Shown here: in pieces, positions 22,815 through 34,597 of the stretch
How positions within the stretch are numbered: position 1 is the stretch's first letter
How the letters are laid out: each line of letters opens with the position of its first letter
Notes under the pieces: generated by a model
The model's database searches: none
Told to the model about the DNA's origin: nothing
What the model saw: the letters and a program-made list of their open reading frames with translations, nothing else
Translations under genes and position numbers: made by a program
Source: Nymphaea colorata
Lineage: Eukaryota > Streptophyta > Magnoliopsida > Nymphaeales > Nymphaeaceae
Assembly (NCBI RefSeq): GCF_008831285.2
Contig: NC_045138.2
Location: forward strand, 18,881,934-18,945,933
Direction: 5' to 3'
Length of the DNA: 64,000 nt

Positions 22815-22823
22815 TCTATAAAC
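22815..22823 (+). promoter_or_regulatory. Likely TATA box of DUF247 copy D
   Basis: CTCTATAAACAG lies about 170 bases before the chosen start codon, which leaves room for a leader of about 140 bases. It is a good plant TATA match. Copies A-C do not share this word at the same place. Confidence 0.5.
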
Positions 22824-22990
22824 AGCTTGTAAGTGTTTGGCTTCCTCATATCACAAGAAAGCACGATCGGTGTTTATTGTTTCTCCAATAATTCTCCTCT
22901 CTTCTCATGTGGCCTTGCCTACCACACTTTTCCATATAGCTTCTCTTTCATTTGTTTTGGCTAAGTCTTCTACTTTTACTGTCTTTTTTC

Positions 22991-24433
22991 ATGATGATCA
23001 TGACACAGAGAAATGCAGCAACAACTTCGGAAGAGAAGAAGGAGGACAAGGACTCGTGGGTAGTTGTCATCCAACAAAATTTCGAGTTGTATAACCCATC
23101 TGCATATCACACAAAGTTGGCGAAGAGGTCCATCTACAAATGGCCTAACGACCTTGTCGTTGCATCAGACTTCATCTGGTATCACACCCCTCAATTGGCA
23201 TCCTTTGGTCCTTACCACCATGGGAAGAAGCACTTACAGCCCATGGAGCATCACAAGGAAAGGGCTCTATATAGGATCCTAAAGAGGAGCAAGGCTTCAC
23301 TCTCTAATTTTGTGAACTCCTTGAGGCAAGTAGAGCAAGAACTTAGTGACAGCTATGATGATCTGGATCACCAATTGTCGTCATATCCGTTTCTAAAAAT
23401 GATGCTGCTTGATGGATGCTTCATCCTTGAACTCCTACTTAGTGATGGCCAGCCAAATGAAAATAGTTCCGACACCTATGAGCCCATCTTCAGAACAGAC
23501 GGGAAGCTCACAAATACTGTGGCTTTTCAAGACATGTTGTTGCTAGAAAACCAAATCCCACTCCTTGTCCTAAGAAAATTGTTAGAGGTGGTGGAGAGGA
23601 GAGAGATCAAAGATGATGCATATCTCGATTGCTTGATCTGCAATTTTTATGAATTCAAATCCATGCCCATTGACAGACCTGGTTTACATGTTTTAGATGT
23701 TTACAGGAAGTGCTTGATAATGGACAGCACAACGGAAGAACAGACAACCCCTTCTGTAGGCTTTATCAAGTCTGTTTTCTTGCAATGTGAACCATGGCTG
23801 TATGCCATCAGCCAAGGAATTAAGCGTATTCTTCTCGCCATCCCCATCTTGGTCTTTAGGCTCTTAAGCAAACAAATTTCCAAACCAGGAAACATGCGAT
23901 CAGCAATGAGGTTTCACGAAGCAGGCATTGAGTTCAAAAAAGGGAACAATAGCGGGCTAAAAATTTCTTTTGATGAAAAACACGGGGTGCTCACTCTTCC
24001 ATACATCAGCATAGAAGACCACACCGCAGCAATTTACATGAACTTGATGGCCTTCGAACGGATGCACCCAAAAATTCAAAATCATGAGGTGACAACATAT
24101 ATCTCCTTCATGGACGACTTGATAGACACTGCTGAGGACGTTAGTCTGCTGTGCTCTCGAGGGATCGTAAGGAACCTTCTTGGCAGTGACGAGGATGCTG
24201 CCAAAGTCTTCAACAAGTTGGGCGATGGCATGACATTCACCCCAGATGAAGAACTCTATGAAGATTTGCAGTCTTATGTTGCCTCAGACTGGAATGCGGC
24301 AAGAGCATATTTGAAGCGAAACTACTTCCAAAACCCATGGTCTATTCTGTCTCTACTTGCGGCCATTGCCTTACTGCTTTTAACATTTATTCAGACACTA
24401 TTTTCTGTGTTGGCGGTGACGAAGGGCAAGTGA
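22991..24433 (+). CDS. DUF247 (UPF0481) membrane protein, copy D, intact
   Basis: Intact 480-aa single-exon protein of the plant DUF247 family, of unknown biochemical activity. I chose ATG 22991 (MMIMTQRNAATTSEEKK) because it aligns with the start of copy C; upstream frame codons begin with TTG and would add an unlikely hydrophobic stretch. Landmarks in order: WPNDLVV and FGPYHHGKKHLQPMEHHK (residues about 51-87), MMLLDGCFILELL, MLLLENQIPLLVLRKLLEV in the middle, SKQISKPGNMRSAMRFHEAG, LTLPYISIEDHTAAIYMNLM, and a C-terminal membrane helix (about 451-475) with a short basic tail. Family members are thought to sit at the plasma membrane by this helix. In grasses two DUF247 genes are the leading pollen-side candidates at the S and Z self-incompatibility loci. 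That gives no proof of such a role here. It is the only undamaged copy of the array. Confidence 0.95.
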   Translation: MMIMTQRNAATTSEEKKEDKDSWVVVIQQNFELYNPSAYHTKLAKRSIYKWPNDLVVASDFIWYHTPQLASFGPYHHGKKHLQPMEHHKERALYRILKRSKASLSNFVNSLRQVEQELSDSYDDLDHQLSSYPFLKMMLLDGCFILELLLSDGQPNENSSDTYEPIFRTDGKLTNTVAFQDMLLLENQIPLLVLRKLLEVVERREIKDDAYLDCLICNFYEFKSMPIDRPGLHVLDVYRKCLIMDSTTEEQTTPSVGFIKSVFLQCEPWLYAISQGIKRILLAIPILVFRLLSKQISKPGNMRSAMRFHEAGIEFKKGNNSGLKISFDEKHGVLTLPYISIEDHTAAIYMNLMAFERMHPKIQNHEVTTYISFMDDLIDTAEDVSLLCSRGIVRNLLGSDEDAAKVFNKLGDGMTFTPDEELYEDLQSYVASDWNAARAYLKRNYFQNPWSILSLLAAIALLLLTFIQTLFSVLAVTKGK

Positions 24434-25200
24434 TATTATCTATTCCTAAGTTCACCTTTTGATGTATTCTTGTTTCCAAAACTATGGTCTTATAGGGAAT
24501 TGCTAAAAGGGAGACTGAAAATATATAACTTCGTCTATGTTGTGCGTCGTGGCTTGTTTGGTGAACATCAGTGTTTTAAATCATTGAAGTTTCATGATTA
24601 AGTGATTTCTTTGATCTGAAACCGTAGGATGTTACCGATAATCAAAGCTGGTTATGTAGACACCTTTGTATATGCATAAACGTTAAAATGCCATATTAAA
24701 GTGAGAAAGGAAGATTTTTTTAAGGATAAAATGGAAATTATGTAAATATTAAAAGACTAAAATGTAAGTAGCTTTAAAAAAAAAAATTAATGCCACTGCC
24801 TCCTTGTTTTTCCTTGGTGCATATTTGTTCTCAATCTCACTGATAATAAGAGTTTTCGTGTTTCAACAAAATATACGGCCGTTATCTTCAATAATTGTAC
24901 TTGTGCACGTGATCATGTCTATTCTTTTTAAAAATTATACATACACTTATTTCAAGTGAGTTGGTCGGGTGAGTCTCTTTCTCTCTCCCCTTTATAAGAT
25001 TTTTGAATAAAGCAGAGCCCCAATCAAGAACAAAACGAAAATAAAAAAATTTTTATGGGAAAGGAAAAATCAAGAAAAAGGAAGAGTGCCAAGAATAAAT
25101 TTACTTATATGAAGCCTCCACTATAATAAGCTACTGAAAGTGGCAGAGCAAGAAATTTAAAGTAGAAGAGGCAGAAAAAGCACACATAATATTATGAGTA
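24434..25200 (+). repeat. 3' flank module of DUF247 copy D
   Basis: Shares TTATCTTCAATAATTGT, GAGTCTCTTTCTCTCTCC, CCCCAATCAAGAA and AATAAATTTAC with the flanks of copies A and C, but it is more diverged. It reads GTGCACGTGATCATGTCTATTC with no insertion at the site occupied in copy C. Confidence 0.65.
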
Positions 25201-25750
25201 ATTGCATTTCCAATAATCAATCTAACTCATAAACAAGCAAAAACTTTGTAACTCACACAGATGTTTACTCGGAACTTTTTCTTAGCGATGGGGCAAAACC
25301 GACGAGCTTAATCTACCATTCACATTAGCGGCGGCCACCACCAGCTCCACAAAGCCACTGATGGGGAGGCCGGCCTATGCCAAAAGGCAGTCTCCTTTAG
25401 CAACAGGGAGAAAACCCCGCAAAAAGATCTTTGGCCTAGGCTCTTCTGGGCATTATTCCTATGCCAAGTTTTACCATTGGAACTACTGAAAATGGTGTAC
25501 TGTCAACAAGTCTTAATCCTGATTTTAATGCCGGGAAGAAATCAGATCGATTGCTTTTAGGATGACTTACGGGATCTCTGTCTTAAGAGGTGTTGCATTA
25601 GTATAGAAGACCTTAGTAGCAACATTTGCACGGAAGTCAAAAAAGAGACATTTTCTATTGAATAGGAAATTCCATACATATCCAAAACAAGATAGGTTCA
25701 TTACCGAGTGCATCTCAAGTTTATTTGTGATGAAATTGCTGCAATAGGTA
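25200..25750. other. Intergenic, no gene seen
   Basis: Moderately GC-rich around 25310-25460. A minus-strand frame of 66 codons (25567-25767) has no recognisable domain. Possibly old repeat; not assigned. Confidence 0.35.
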
Positions 25751-25754
25751 ATTT

Positions 25755-26190
25755 TAGGCCTCGGCATCGGGTCAGCTGGATATTAGAAAATTGAGTTCGG
25801 GCCTGCCCCCATACCTGACATTCAAGCCCTGGTTTGATTTGATTAAAATAAAAAAAAAATATTTTTTGAAATGTAAAATAAAAATTTTTAAATATAAATT
25901 ATATTTTTAATAATAAAATATATATCATTATTAAATAAAAATATAAAAAATAAATTGGGTCGAATCGGACCCTGTCGAACCGGCTGACCGGTTTGGGCTG
26001 ATTTTTTCAAAAACTTATCAATTCGACCAATTTATTTTTTATATTTTTTATTTTATTAATAATATATATTTTATTATTAAAATATATTTTATATTCAAAA
26101 AAAATATTTTATATTTAAAATACATATATTTTTTAACAGAGTAGGGTCGCGCTGGCTCAAGCTCAAATTTCGAGCAAATGGTTAGCCCAC
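25755..26190. repeat. Fold-back AT-rich repeat
   Basis: Two AT-rich arms of about 100 bp (about 25861-25966 and 26030-26140) are inverted copies of each other. They share words such as TTTTAATAATAAAATATATA and ATATAAAAAATAAATTGG. A GC-richer centre with GGACCCTGTCGAACCGGCTG separates them. The outer edges carry CGGGCCTG and GCTCAAATTTCGAGC words. The arms belong to the same dispersed family as the units near 38340-38470, 38640-38740 and 39280-39380. No coding capacity. The superfamily is not clear. Confidence 0.65.
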
Positions 26191-26454
26191 AAATGGTTAG
26201 CCCATGCCCTGGACTTTAACCATCAACCTCCTAACATACCAACAACTCCTCCTCTGCTAATTGAATCTTCACCACCTACTCAACCACCTCCATGCCATGA
26301 CCACTAGATCCAAATCTGAAATAGTAAAACCAAATCCAAAATATGCGTTAAAGATGAGATGATGAGATGGTGGTCGTACAAGCAAACATTACTCGAATTT
26401 TCTTGCCAAAAAATCCACACGTGCACTGGGCACTGGCAGTCGATGCGTATTCAA

Positions 26455-26930
26455 AACAAAACTAAGAAGTGATGGGACATTGAAACCACTCAAGGCTCTT
26501 GTAGTGACTCAAAGATACAGTCAATTGGCCTTTCACTAGTTTTAAGTATTGCTTTTGCTCATGATTGGCCTCTCAATGTAAAAGATGTTTTTTTAAATGC
26601 AATTGAGCTACTTCAGGGTTCAAAGATGCCACCCTATGGACTCAAACAAGCTTCGAAAGATGCAAACTTGGTACGATTGGTTTTTAAAATTTCTATTGAG
26701 CATGAGATTGAGGGTCACCATGTCCAACTCATTTCTCAAGATAATATTGTCAGTCTTCTCTTACTTTTCGTTGACTAATCATTATTACAGAATGTTTAAA
26801 TGAGTTTATTAAACGAAGTAAGGCGAATATTTTTTCCTTGAGATTCAACTTCAAAGGGCATCACAACAAAAATATGCTAACGACATCATTTGTCGAGTAA
26901 AAGTGAAGATCTCATCGTGGTTAAAATCGA
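26455..26930 (+). mobile_element. Ty1/Copia retrotransposon fossil (polymerase fragment)
   Basis: A short internal piece of a Ty1/Copia element. Words typical of the copia reverse-transcriptase region are visible (SIAFAHDWPLNVKDVFLN, YGLKQAS). No terminal repeats, gag, protease or integrase are seen beside it. It is an old, broken fragment with many changes, only about 0.5 kb of a normally 5-kb element, and clearly not functional. Confidence 0.75.
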
Positions 26931-26939
26931 AGACAATGA

Positions 26940-28700
26940 AAGAAGAATCATGATCGTTTTGAGTACAAAATTTCTCCTATTGATCATTTTTTTCATGTTA
27001 TCTTCCTCTCCCCCCCCCCCCCCCATCAACCACCGCTTTTTTTTTTTTTTACCCTGACGAAGCAACCGGTGATGCCGACAACAGTGTTGTGAAAGCAGTT
27101 TCTGTATGGCTGCTGATGCGGTTAATTATCAGCCGATTCGCTGAATCATCTGAATCATTGCAAATCAGTAAGTAAATAAACAAAACCGTTTATAAAAAAA
27201 TTAAACAAAAATTATCAAAGTTAACTAAAAGCATGAAAATTCTTAAAATATTAATTTAGAAAAAGTTAAGAGTTAATATTAGGCTTAGGCACCCTTAAAT
27301 CAGTTGTATGATCTACAAAAAAATTTTTGGAGTGGGGTTCATTAGCAGATTTTTATATTAAAATGGACACTTATATACTAAATATTTGAAGATATTAATG
27401 TGAAAATAAAGAAACGTTGAGAAGCTGGGCAGTTGCTCACACCAGCTCATATGTGACTTGCCACCGCCTTAAATCATACCAGCTCATACCGTTTTTTGCC
27501 GATTCTAACAACATTGGTTAACACAGCCTTTCAGTGCTTGCTTCTTTTTGAGATGTATTAACACAACACTCGACCGCAAACGGGCTGATTTCGATACGGT
27601 TCTGCATATGGACCAGTTTGGATCAGATTTTTTTTATCCGAAATAAACGGGTCCGTCATCTTTACATTTACATGGTCATAGATGACACTTTTTTTTACTG
27701 ACGTTTATAAAAAGCCCAAGTAAAAGTTTTACTGCCGCTTTGGTTATTTTTACAAAACCCCTTTTTATAGTGATTCCAATTGTATCTGCGTATAGTTTAT
27801 GTTGGATACGAATTTTGATGTTGAAGTTGGATTTGAATCGTTCAGTACGTAAAGACGGATTTGGTTAGAATCTGGACGAAAATCCGTTTCACCGGTTGGA
27901 CATGGGAAAAAATCCGTTTTGCATAGTTCCAGATATGATATCCTAAGTTTTCTGAATGTATTTCTTTGGGATACAGATACAGCAGCATCCGTTGCAAATT
28001 CTTTCTGCAGACAACAATTCTTATGGCAATATCTTCATTATTAATTTCTGTGCCTTTTTTATTTATTAATTCTCATCTTTAACATTGAAAGGATTTTTTA
28101 ATGTTATAAAGTTCATAAAAATCTCTTTACTGGTTAAAATTTTAAGAACTCTTGTCCTACTTCTTAAAGGCCGACGTTAGAAAGTTTTCGAAACCAAAAC
28201 CTGAACACTCAAAAAATTGCCACCCAAATGAACTTTTCATGCCCTTTGACCTATGCAATGTAAATGTTTGTTGAGTATCTAATGTTTTCTAACCTGAATT
28301 TAACTAATTTCAAATTTTCCTATATAAAATTGAAAAATTGGGTCCATCTGATAAACGAATCTTGCTTTCTAATATTTTCTGAACGTAACCAGCCCCCCGA
28401 CATTTTTTCGGTATTTTATCAGGAAATTATTTATTTTCTCATCTGAAAAATAAAATAAAATAAATATATCGAAGACGATCAGTTGCTATGTACCACTTAC
28501 ACTACAGAACAACTAAAATGCCCGCTCATAACAAGCTATTTAGGATTGATAATACAACCAATTCTAGATCTACACACAAAGAATTTTTGCTTCCCAACAC
28601 ATGGAAACGCCAAAACAATCCCAACTCCTACAACTCAACACCTTCATGAAAGTGCATTTTACAACCACACACATACCAAGAATACGACCCACGAGTACAC
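26940..28700. other. Intergenic, no gene seen
   Basis: AT-rich. Contains a C-run (about 27010-27024) beside a T-run, and stretches of the dispersed GGATTTGAATC-type phrase near 27800-27900. No gene, RNA or element ends recognised. Confidence 0.4.
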
Positions 28701-28711
28701 GCTTCATTAAT

Positions 28712-30168
28712 TTAGATCACAAGTCCAAGAACCACCAAGGCAAAGATGGACAAGGTAGAGAATCCATCGTAGATCTTGTGGGCAGAGCTTGGGTTAAGGG
28801 TGACGAGTGCAGGTGGCGGCGGCGACACTGTTGTAGGGATCAGCAGCGATGGGGCTGGTGGCGACGAAGCTGGCACGCCCGCTTCAGTTGCAGTCACCGG
28901 CGGATCGGCTGTGAAAGATGGCCAAAGACAGCAAGAAAAAAATATAGTGTCAATGTTGTCTGTTTTGGAGATGCCGATACATCTGATTTAGAATCAAATG
29001 AATCAAATATGAAATTAAGCTTAGTATCTAATTAAGAAATCGGATCCAATTCACATTTATAAAAATGATGGATTCGAACTTGGACATACATAAATATCGA
29101 ATTGGATTTGGATTTGATTCATATCGGATTTAATTTTAAGTAAATATCACATTACCCCTTAGGCAACATGAAGAACAATTAAGCTAGTTGGTTATCAAAT
29201 TATGGTGTTTAAACCCAAAGTTATGATATTTCTGAATGTAATAATTAAGATAACTAAGATCAGATCATTAAGAAAAATTCCCCACAAGAAAGAACCAGAT
29301 ATGTTGGTTTCTGGTTGTCGGAGTTTACCTGGACGTGGCGGAAGAGGGGGAAGGGCTGGAGCGGGTACGATGGTGCCTGCCAAAGAATTATACACACAAG
29401 TTACTTTGGTTGCCAACCCAGATCTGAAACTGAAACTGCTTTAATCTGATTTGATCATAGAGAAAAAAGAAAAATCAAATCTAAAACCAAACTTCGAGAT
29501 CCAATTAGGACCCGTAAATATCCGACCCTTTTTACACGTAAATTTTGGATCTCAAATGAGGTCCGTATCGAATTCAAAAAAGGTGGGATATGATTAAGTC
29601 GGATTCAGCAAAAGCTGGGCCAATTCAAATCGGAACAGTGAAACATAGCAAGAAAAGAAGAATCAATTTTCTCTACCTGCTGGCGGAAGAGCAATCGACG
29701 TATCTGCATCAAAATAAAACACAAGCATAAAAACTTGTTAGTGACATTTATTAGTACAAAACATGTTAATGGATGTCCCTAAGCAATACTGAAAACGGAA
29801 AAGGATGTATTTGTCTAGGAACTAATACATTTGCATTGCAGCGGCACCGCCGGTATCCGGCAAGCGCGGGGGAGGGAGATGGCCAACGTCCGGTTGATGG
29901 GCACCCGAAACGGGACGTTGGCGGTTAAGAGGAGGCACAAGCATCCGGCTGAGTTGCCAACCAAGGAGGCAAGGGATTGACAGCAGTCGGCAGTCGGGGA
30001 GCTGCCATTGGCGCTGCTTCCGGTCACGTAATTCAGGCAGGGAGTGAAGCTGCTGATCATGCCCGTCGTGCATATCGTCGTTATCTGGCCGGAAGCCGGC
30101 GAGATTGCTGCCGGATAAATGACCATCGACAAGACTAAGAACTTGATTAGTCCAGCGACCGCCTCCAT
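28712..30168 (-). CDS. GPI-anchored non-specific lipid-transfer protein, gene 1 (four exons)
   Basis: Exons on the minus strand: 30168-29829, 29703-29677, 29376-29329, 28908-28712. All junctions are GT-AG and the frame closes: 612 nt, 203 aa. Domains in order: signal peptide (about 1-27, ending near ASG), then the eight-cysteine lipid-transfer fold in the order C, C, CC, CLC, C, C (ICTTG, PCLNY, DCCQSL, GCLCLL, RACR, LQCK). A Pro/Ala/Ser-rich linker encoded mainly by the small exons follows, and a C-terminal hydrophobic tail (STLSIFALVVLGLVI) typical of GPI attachment. Such LTPG proteins bind lipids at the outer face of the plasma membrane and in the wall and help with cuticle or wall lipid export. 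The substrate of this one is unknown. The same-strand neighbour at 33.4-34.5 kb is a paralogue. Confidence 0.88.
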
Positions 30169-30243
30169 CCCTATGGCTTAATCACCAAATGTGGTACTAC
30201 CTCCTACGAATCAGTTGTTGACTCGTTGTGGGCTTGGCGTCTC

Positions 30244-30253
30244 CTTATATAGA
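30244..30253 (-). promoter_or_regulatory. TATA box of lipid-transfer gene 1
   Basis: On the minus strand CTCTATATAAGGAG lies about 80 bases before the start codon. Spacing and sequence fit a standard plant TATA box. Confidence 0.7.
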
Positions 30254-30259
30254 GGAGGG

Positions 30260-33200
30260 AAGACAGAATGGTAGCTTTGTGGAGTTCAACCACTACTAAC
30301 AAACTAAGCTATTATTTCTGTGTTTGGCAGAAGTTGGTCCCTGGAACTGCCTTTTATTTAATGACCAATAAATCTACGTCAAATTGAATCTCAATTTAAC
30401 CAGTCAGATTCAAAAAGCAAATAAACTTTTCTCAGTAATTAGGTTCAGATTCACAATCAGGGTTGGATTCACTAATGCCCAAATCTGACTTAAATCTGAC
30501 CACTCTACATCCTTAGATCCAACCCGATCTACATAGGCTCGACCCCATGGTGGAGCTAGAATAATTTTACCAAAGGGCAATCATATATATATATATATAT
30601 ATATATGACAAAAAAGGAACATTGGGATGGTGTGGACAACTCCATATGTGTCTCCGCCACTTGCTCGAGGAAGCAGGACCCATTTCTCGGCTCTAGTTAA
30701 TTGATCTAGGCTCATAAACTCTGCAATCGAGCCGGCCGTGATTAGGTTCAAGGAAGATTTTGCAAGTCTGGATCAATTAGCTTCAATCTTCTAGCAAGTT
30801 CGGATTTCTGGTGGGTCCGAACTTATTAGGCTTTGGTCACCTACTGCCTGGTTGGTGATCTCTGATAAACCTGTCCCGTCTCAAGGTTCATGAGGGTTCG
30901 ATCTCAAAGGGCAATCTTATCTTTCTCATTTAAAGGTTTTTAATGTCCTAGACTAGAAAATCTGGCAAATTTTGGTAAATTATATAATCTCCATCTTACT
31001 TGCAGCCGCTCGAGTTTAAATCACAGGACCGGGATTTGGTCCTTGATGTAAGTTGGGTACTGGTCCAAAAGGATGTAATTTGTTTGGATTCAAGGAAGGG
31101 CACTCATAGCCTAAAAATTGTGTCCGGTTCACAATCTGATAACCTATACTGAAGATGTTTTGCCCTTTATAAGTCTGTTCCTGAGTTTGAGTTAAATGCA
31201 CCAATGCAGTTTTGTGCAAGTTGAAGATGAAATTAATTTGTTTGGTTATTTAGATCTAAATCTTGATCCAATCCGAACATTTGAGGCGATTAATTTGGAC
31301 GAATGCCATATACCTAACAAACTCACTGTGAGTCTAAGTATCTGAGGTGATCTAAATCTTAAGCCTTGTCACAAACGTAAGAAACGGATATGAGTCCATA
31401 GACACGGTAATTTTCCTTTCCCTAATGCCATATTTGCTTTGAATGTTTACGTAATTATGTTGAATTCAAAAGATTATATTATCATAGCTTCTTTAGCCCA
31501 AAATGATATTTGGGGAACATATTGCTGAGAAAGAGTTGTGACAAGTCTCCAAAGTGAACTAATTTTTTATTCTTTTAGTTAATACAACAATTTCCTCGAT
31601 TCGCGTAAGTAATGATGGGTCCAGGTTCACCTGGGGATTAATTTTTTGGGCAGGCTTATCAAGTGGTAGCTTTCTAATGTGTGTTTGATTACTTCGTATC
31701 TTAGATGCAATATTGTCCAAAGCAAAGCACATAATTGGCACACAACATCAGCAAGGGCCCATTTCAATATAATTACTTGAAGTAAGCGCTATGGCGCAGC
31801 TTCAGTTCTGCAATTTCTGAATCTCCCAGTCGAATGACCTCTTCTAGGCAGGCCTTTATTTTTTTTTATTTTCATATCAATTTCAAATATTTTAAAATAT
31901 TCGTGAAAATAGGAAAAAAAAATAACCTCATACCAACCAGATATGGTTGAATGCATATTTGGCTGATATCTCGCATTAGAGAGCAAACCGATGCAGGGAC
32001 AGTGTTGATCATGTTCTTAAAATTTGGTCTTACGCTAAGTTAGGCTAATTGTGGTTTAAGGAAACCATTAGTTTGAAGTTGTTCTAACAGATTGTGTTGA
32101 AAACTATGTATTGAGTCCTGACTTGAGATCCATGAATTTAAGATGAAAGAGTTACAAATTTATGATGTGATTCATGTCTCCTTGAAACCGAGGAACTCAA
32201 ATCTTCTTTATTAGGTTCGACTTTCTTTTTCCCTCTAACCGTGGTCAGTTAAATTGACCATGGTTAGATTTGTTTGAGAAAAGCTACCTTCATCTCCCCT
32301 GATAAATTAAAGAATGCATCTGTGTGATCTACATAAAGGTCGAACTTTTAACTTGATCTGTTCTTGAATTCTTGGAAGTTAGAACTCACTGATTGATCCG
32401 ATTGTTGAGGAAAAGCTTTCGACTTAACTCCAAAACGAGCTTGCAGTAGCTCATGCGCAAGAGAGAGGGATTGGTTTTGAAATCAATTACATAAAGCGGC
32501 TGCTACAGATCTTCCATCAGAAACTAAGTTGTCAAACGTCCTTTCTGTTAATAATATGAAGGAAGTTTTCATTTTCATTTGCTACATAACTTTGTTTTCT
32601 CACCTAAATATCCACTCCTCACTCGTACTCGTATGTCAAATCCAGTATGGTCGAACTTTCGGTTTGATTGGCTTTCTTTTTGTTTTCTTAAAGCCATATA
32701 TGTACTGGTCAAGATTTTTTATGGCCAACAGGTCTTCTTCTTCTCTTGCCAGAACCCAAAGCACTCGCAGTTTTCAATTGAAAATTTCACAGAAGCAAGC
32801 TCTTTTTAGGCTCATTTTTCTTAAAGAATACGGAAGTTTTGAATATTGTACATTTAACCGCCTGACCTACACAAAGAAATGGACTAAAAAAACAAACAAA
32901 AAAGGCAACTGTGAAATTTGAAATTCAGTCATCCATATGATTATTTCTCATAATGTAAAAATTTAGGCAGCCGTGAAATTTTTTAGACAAGAAAAAGTTT
33001 CTTTTGTCAAAAAAATAAGTTCGAGCTGATGTAGAGGAAATTGAACATAAGGATGTCAAGAATGGTAATCAGGGGGTCCCTAACACTGGAAACCATGGAA
33101 TCTGATCATGTATCAGACAAGTCATCTCTGAGAAAAAGTTCGAACCATTGTGTAGCTTCTAAGCTGAAGCAATTGACATATTGTTGCACAAATGGCGCTT

Positions 33201-33400
33201 TTCACAGACGCAGAGAGAGCGAGATTAGCAAAATCCACAAATCATCATCTTATTATCCATGAAGAATCACAACCCCCAACAATCACAAGATCAAACAGGT
33301 TCATAGGAAAGATCCCAAAGAACCATGGAGAAAAAGAATGCAATGAACTCCAAGAGGAAAAAAAATAAGAAATAATATGAACAACCGGTCAATCCCAAGG
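30260..33400. other. Intergenic between the two lipid-transfer genes
   Basis: No gene supported. Contains an AT microsatellite (about 30584-30606) and degenerate repeats of the AATCTGACTTAAATCTGACC type near 30370-30540. A plus-strand frame at 32529-32921 (130 codons) is AT-driven with no domain and is not called. The rest is unassigned AT-rich sequence. Confidence 0.45.
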
Positions 33401-33408
33401 CCGCCGAT

Positions 33409-34477
33409 TTAGAAGACACCGAGTGCTGAAGCACACGAGACGATGAAGATGGCAGCGACAGCCACCAGAGACGAAGCAGAGTTCATGGAGCTCCCACTAG
33501 CTGATGGCCCAGGAGATGCAGCTGCGGGCTTGGTGGTGGCTCCTGCTGCAGCATCATGTGATTCATATTCAGCAAAAATAATACATGTACATTTATAATC
33601 GATCTTTGATTTATAATCAGGCTCAAATAAGGTTGCAAGTGGTTTAGATCTGGTTTAGAGATTTTGTCAATTTCTAGTGAACCAGATCTAATTAACAGTC
33701 CTAGAATCAAATATTGTTCGTCTAAACCTTAATTGGACCCAGGCCTGTATCTGACATGGACATCCATAATCAGATCCAGATGCACTTGCTGAGGCCCAGT
33801 GAAGGTCCAAATGTCTAATCCCCATCTTGGGTACTGAAGATCAGAACCCCTAATCAGATCCTTTGATTTGGTTTAAACTTTACCTGGTGTGCTTGCTGGT
33901 GGTGTGCCTGCTGGTGAGGCGGCTGGGGCAGAGCCTGTGGCTGGTGGTGCCGTAGCTGGAGCAGGGGAGCCGGTGGGTGCTCCTGCAAGAGCTGGAAACC
34001 AGGAGCAAAAAATGCCAACATTTAATTTTGAATTTTTTTAATATAAATGAAGAAAGTATCTCAAATTGAAGTGCAATATAATGCAAAATGAGTTACTATA
34101 TTAGTGCAATTTGATATAGTTAAGGTACTGTATTTTCATCATATAAAATTAAAATGGCACTTACCGCTGCAGAGGGTAGGAGATGGAGTCTTCACATTGC
34201 AAGCGCTAGGAAGGGCCAGGGCCTGGGTCTGGTTCACCGAGATACCGAGGGTGCTTCCGGCGTTGGACCCAAGGACCAGGCAGAGACACTGAGGCTGGGA
34301 CTGGACTACAGCAGAGAGCTGTGTGCAGCACATTGGTACAGGCGTGGAAGAGTTCCCGGTGATGTAGGGCAGGCAGGGCACGAGGCCGGTGAGTGCCGGG
34401 GCGCAGTTTGCTTGAGCATATGTTTGCACATACAGTGTGCAAGCGACGACCAACACCAACCCCAACTTGGCAGCCAT
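33409..34477 (-). CDS. GPI-anchored non-specific lipid-transfer protein, gene 2 (three exons)
   Basis: Exons on the minus strand: 34477-34165, 33982-33884, 33542-33409. Junctions are GT-AG, each with phase 1, and total 546 nt, 181 aa. Signal peptide about 1-22 (ending TYAQA). The eight-cysteine motif is complete (NCAP, PCLPY, MCCTQL, QCLCLV, SACN, LCSG). A Pro/Ala/Thr-rich linker forms exon 2. The last exon ends in a small-residue omega region (SASGSSMNSAS) and a hydrophobic GPI tail. Same family and likely location (outer plasma membrane, wall) as gene 1, but with one exon fewer: gene 1 has two short linker exons where this has one longer exon. The loop NSSTPVPMCC is typical of LTPG proteins. 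The ligand is unknown. Confidence 0.9.
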
Positions 34478-34587
34478 TTGAGAAAGGACGGTAACAAGAA
34501 CCGGACGCCGGAAAACTGGTGCTGGTTTTCCGGTGGCCTGAAGACGTGGGGGGCTGTGAACTTGGTGATGATGTTGATGAGGAGGAG

Positions 34588-34597
34588 GATTTATAGA
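34588..34597 (-). promoter_or_regulatory. TATA box of lipid-transfer gene 2
   Basis: On the minus strand AATCTATAAATCCTCC lies about 115 bases before the start codon, a good match to a plant TATA box. Confidence 0.65.

Noticed and set aside
22952-22990. An upstream hydrophobic N-terminal extension of DUF247 copy D
   Set aside because: It would need a TTG start. The sequence lines up with untranslated leader in copies A and C, so the start at 22991 is preferred.
28601-29035. A 144-codon plus-strand frame near lipid-transfer gene 1
   Set aside because: Antisense to the last exon and intron of that gene, and compositionally biased.
32529-32921. A 130-codon plus-strand frame between the two lipid-transfer genes
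   Set aside because: Phenylalanine/serine-rich and AT-driven, with no family match I recognise and no leader or splice signals.
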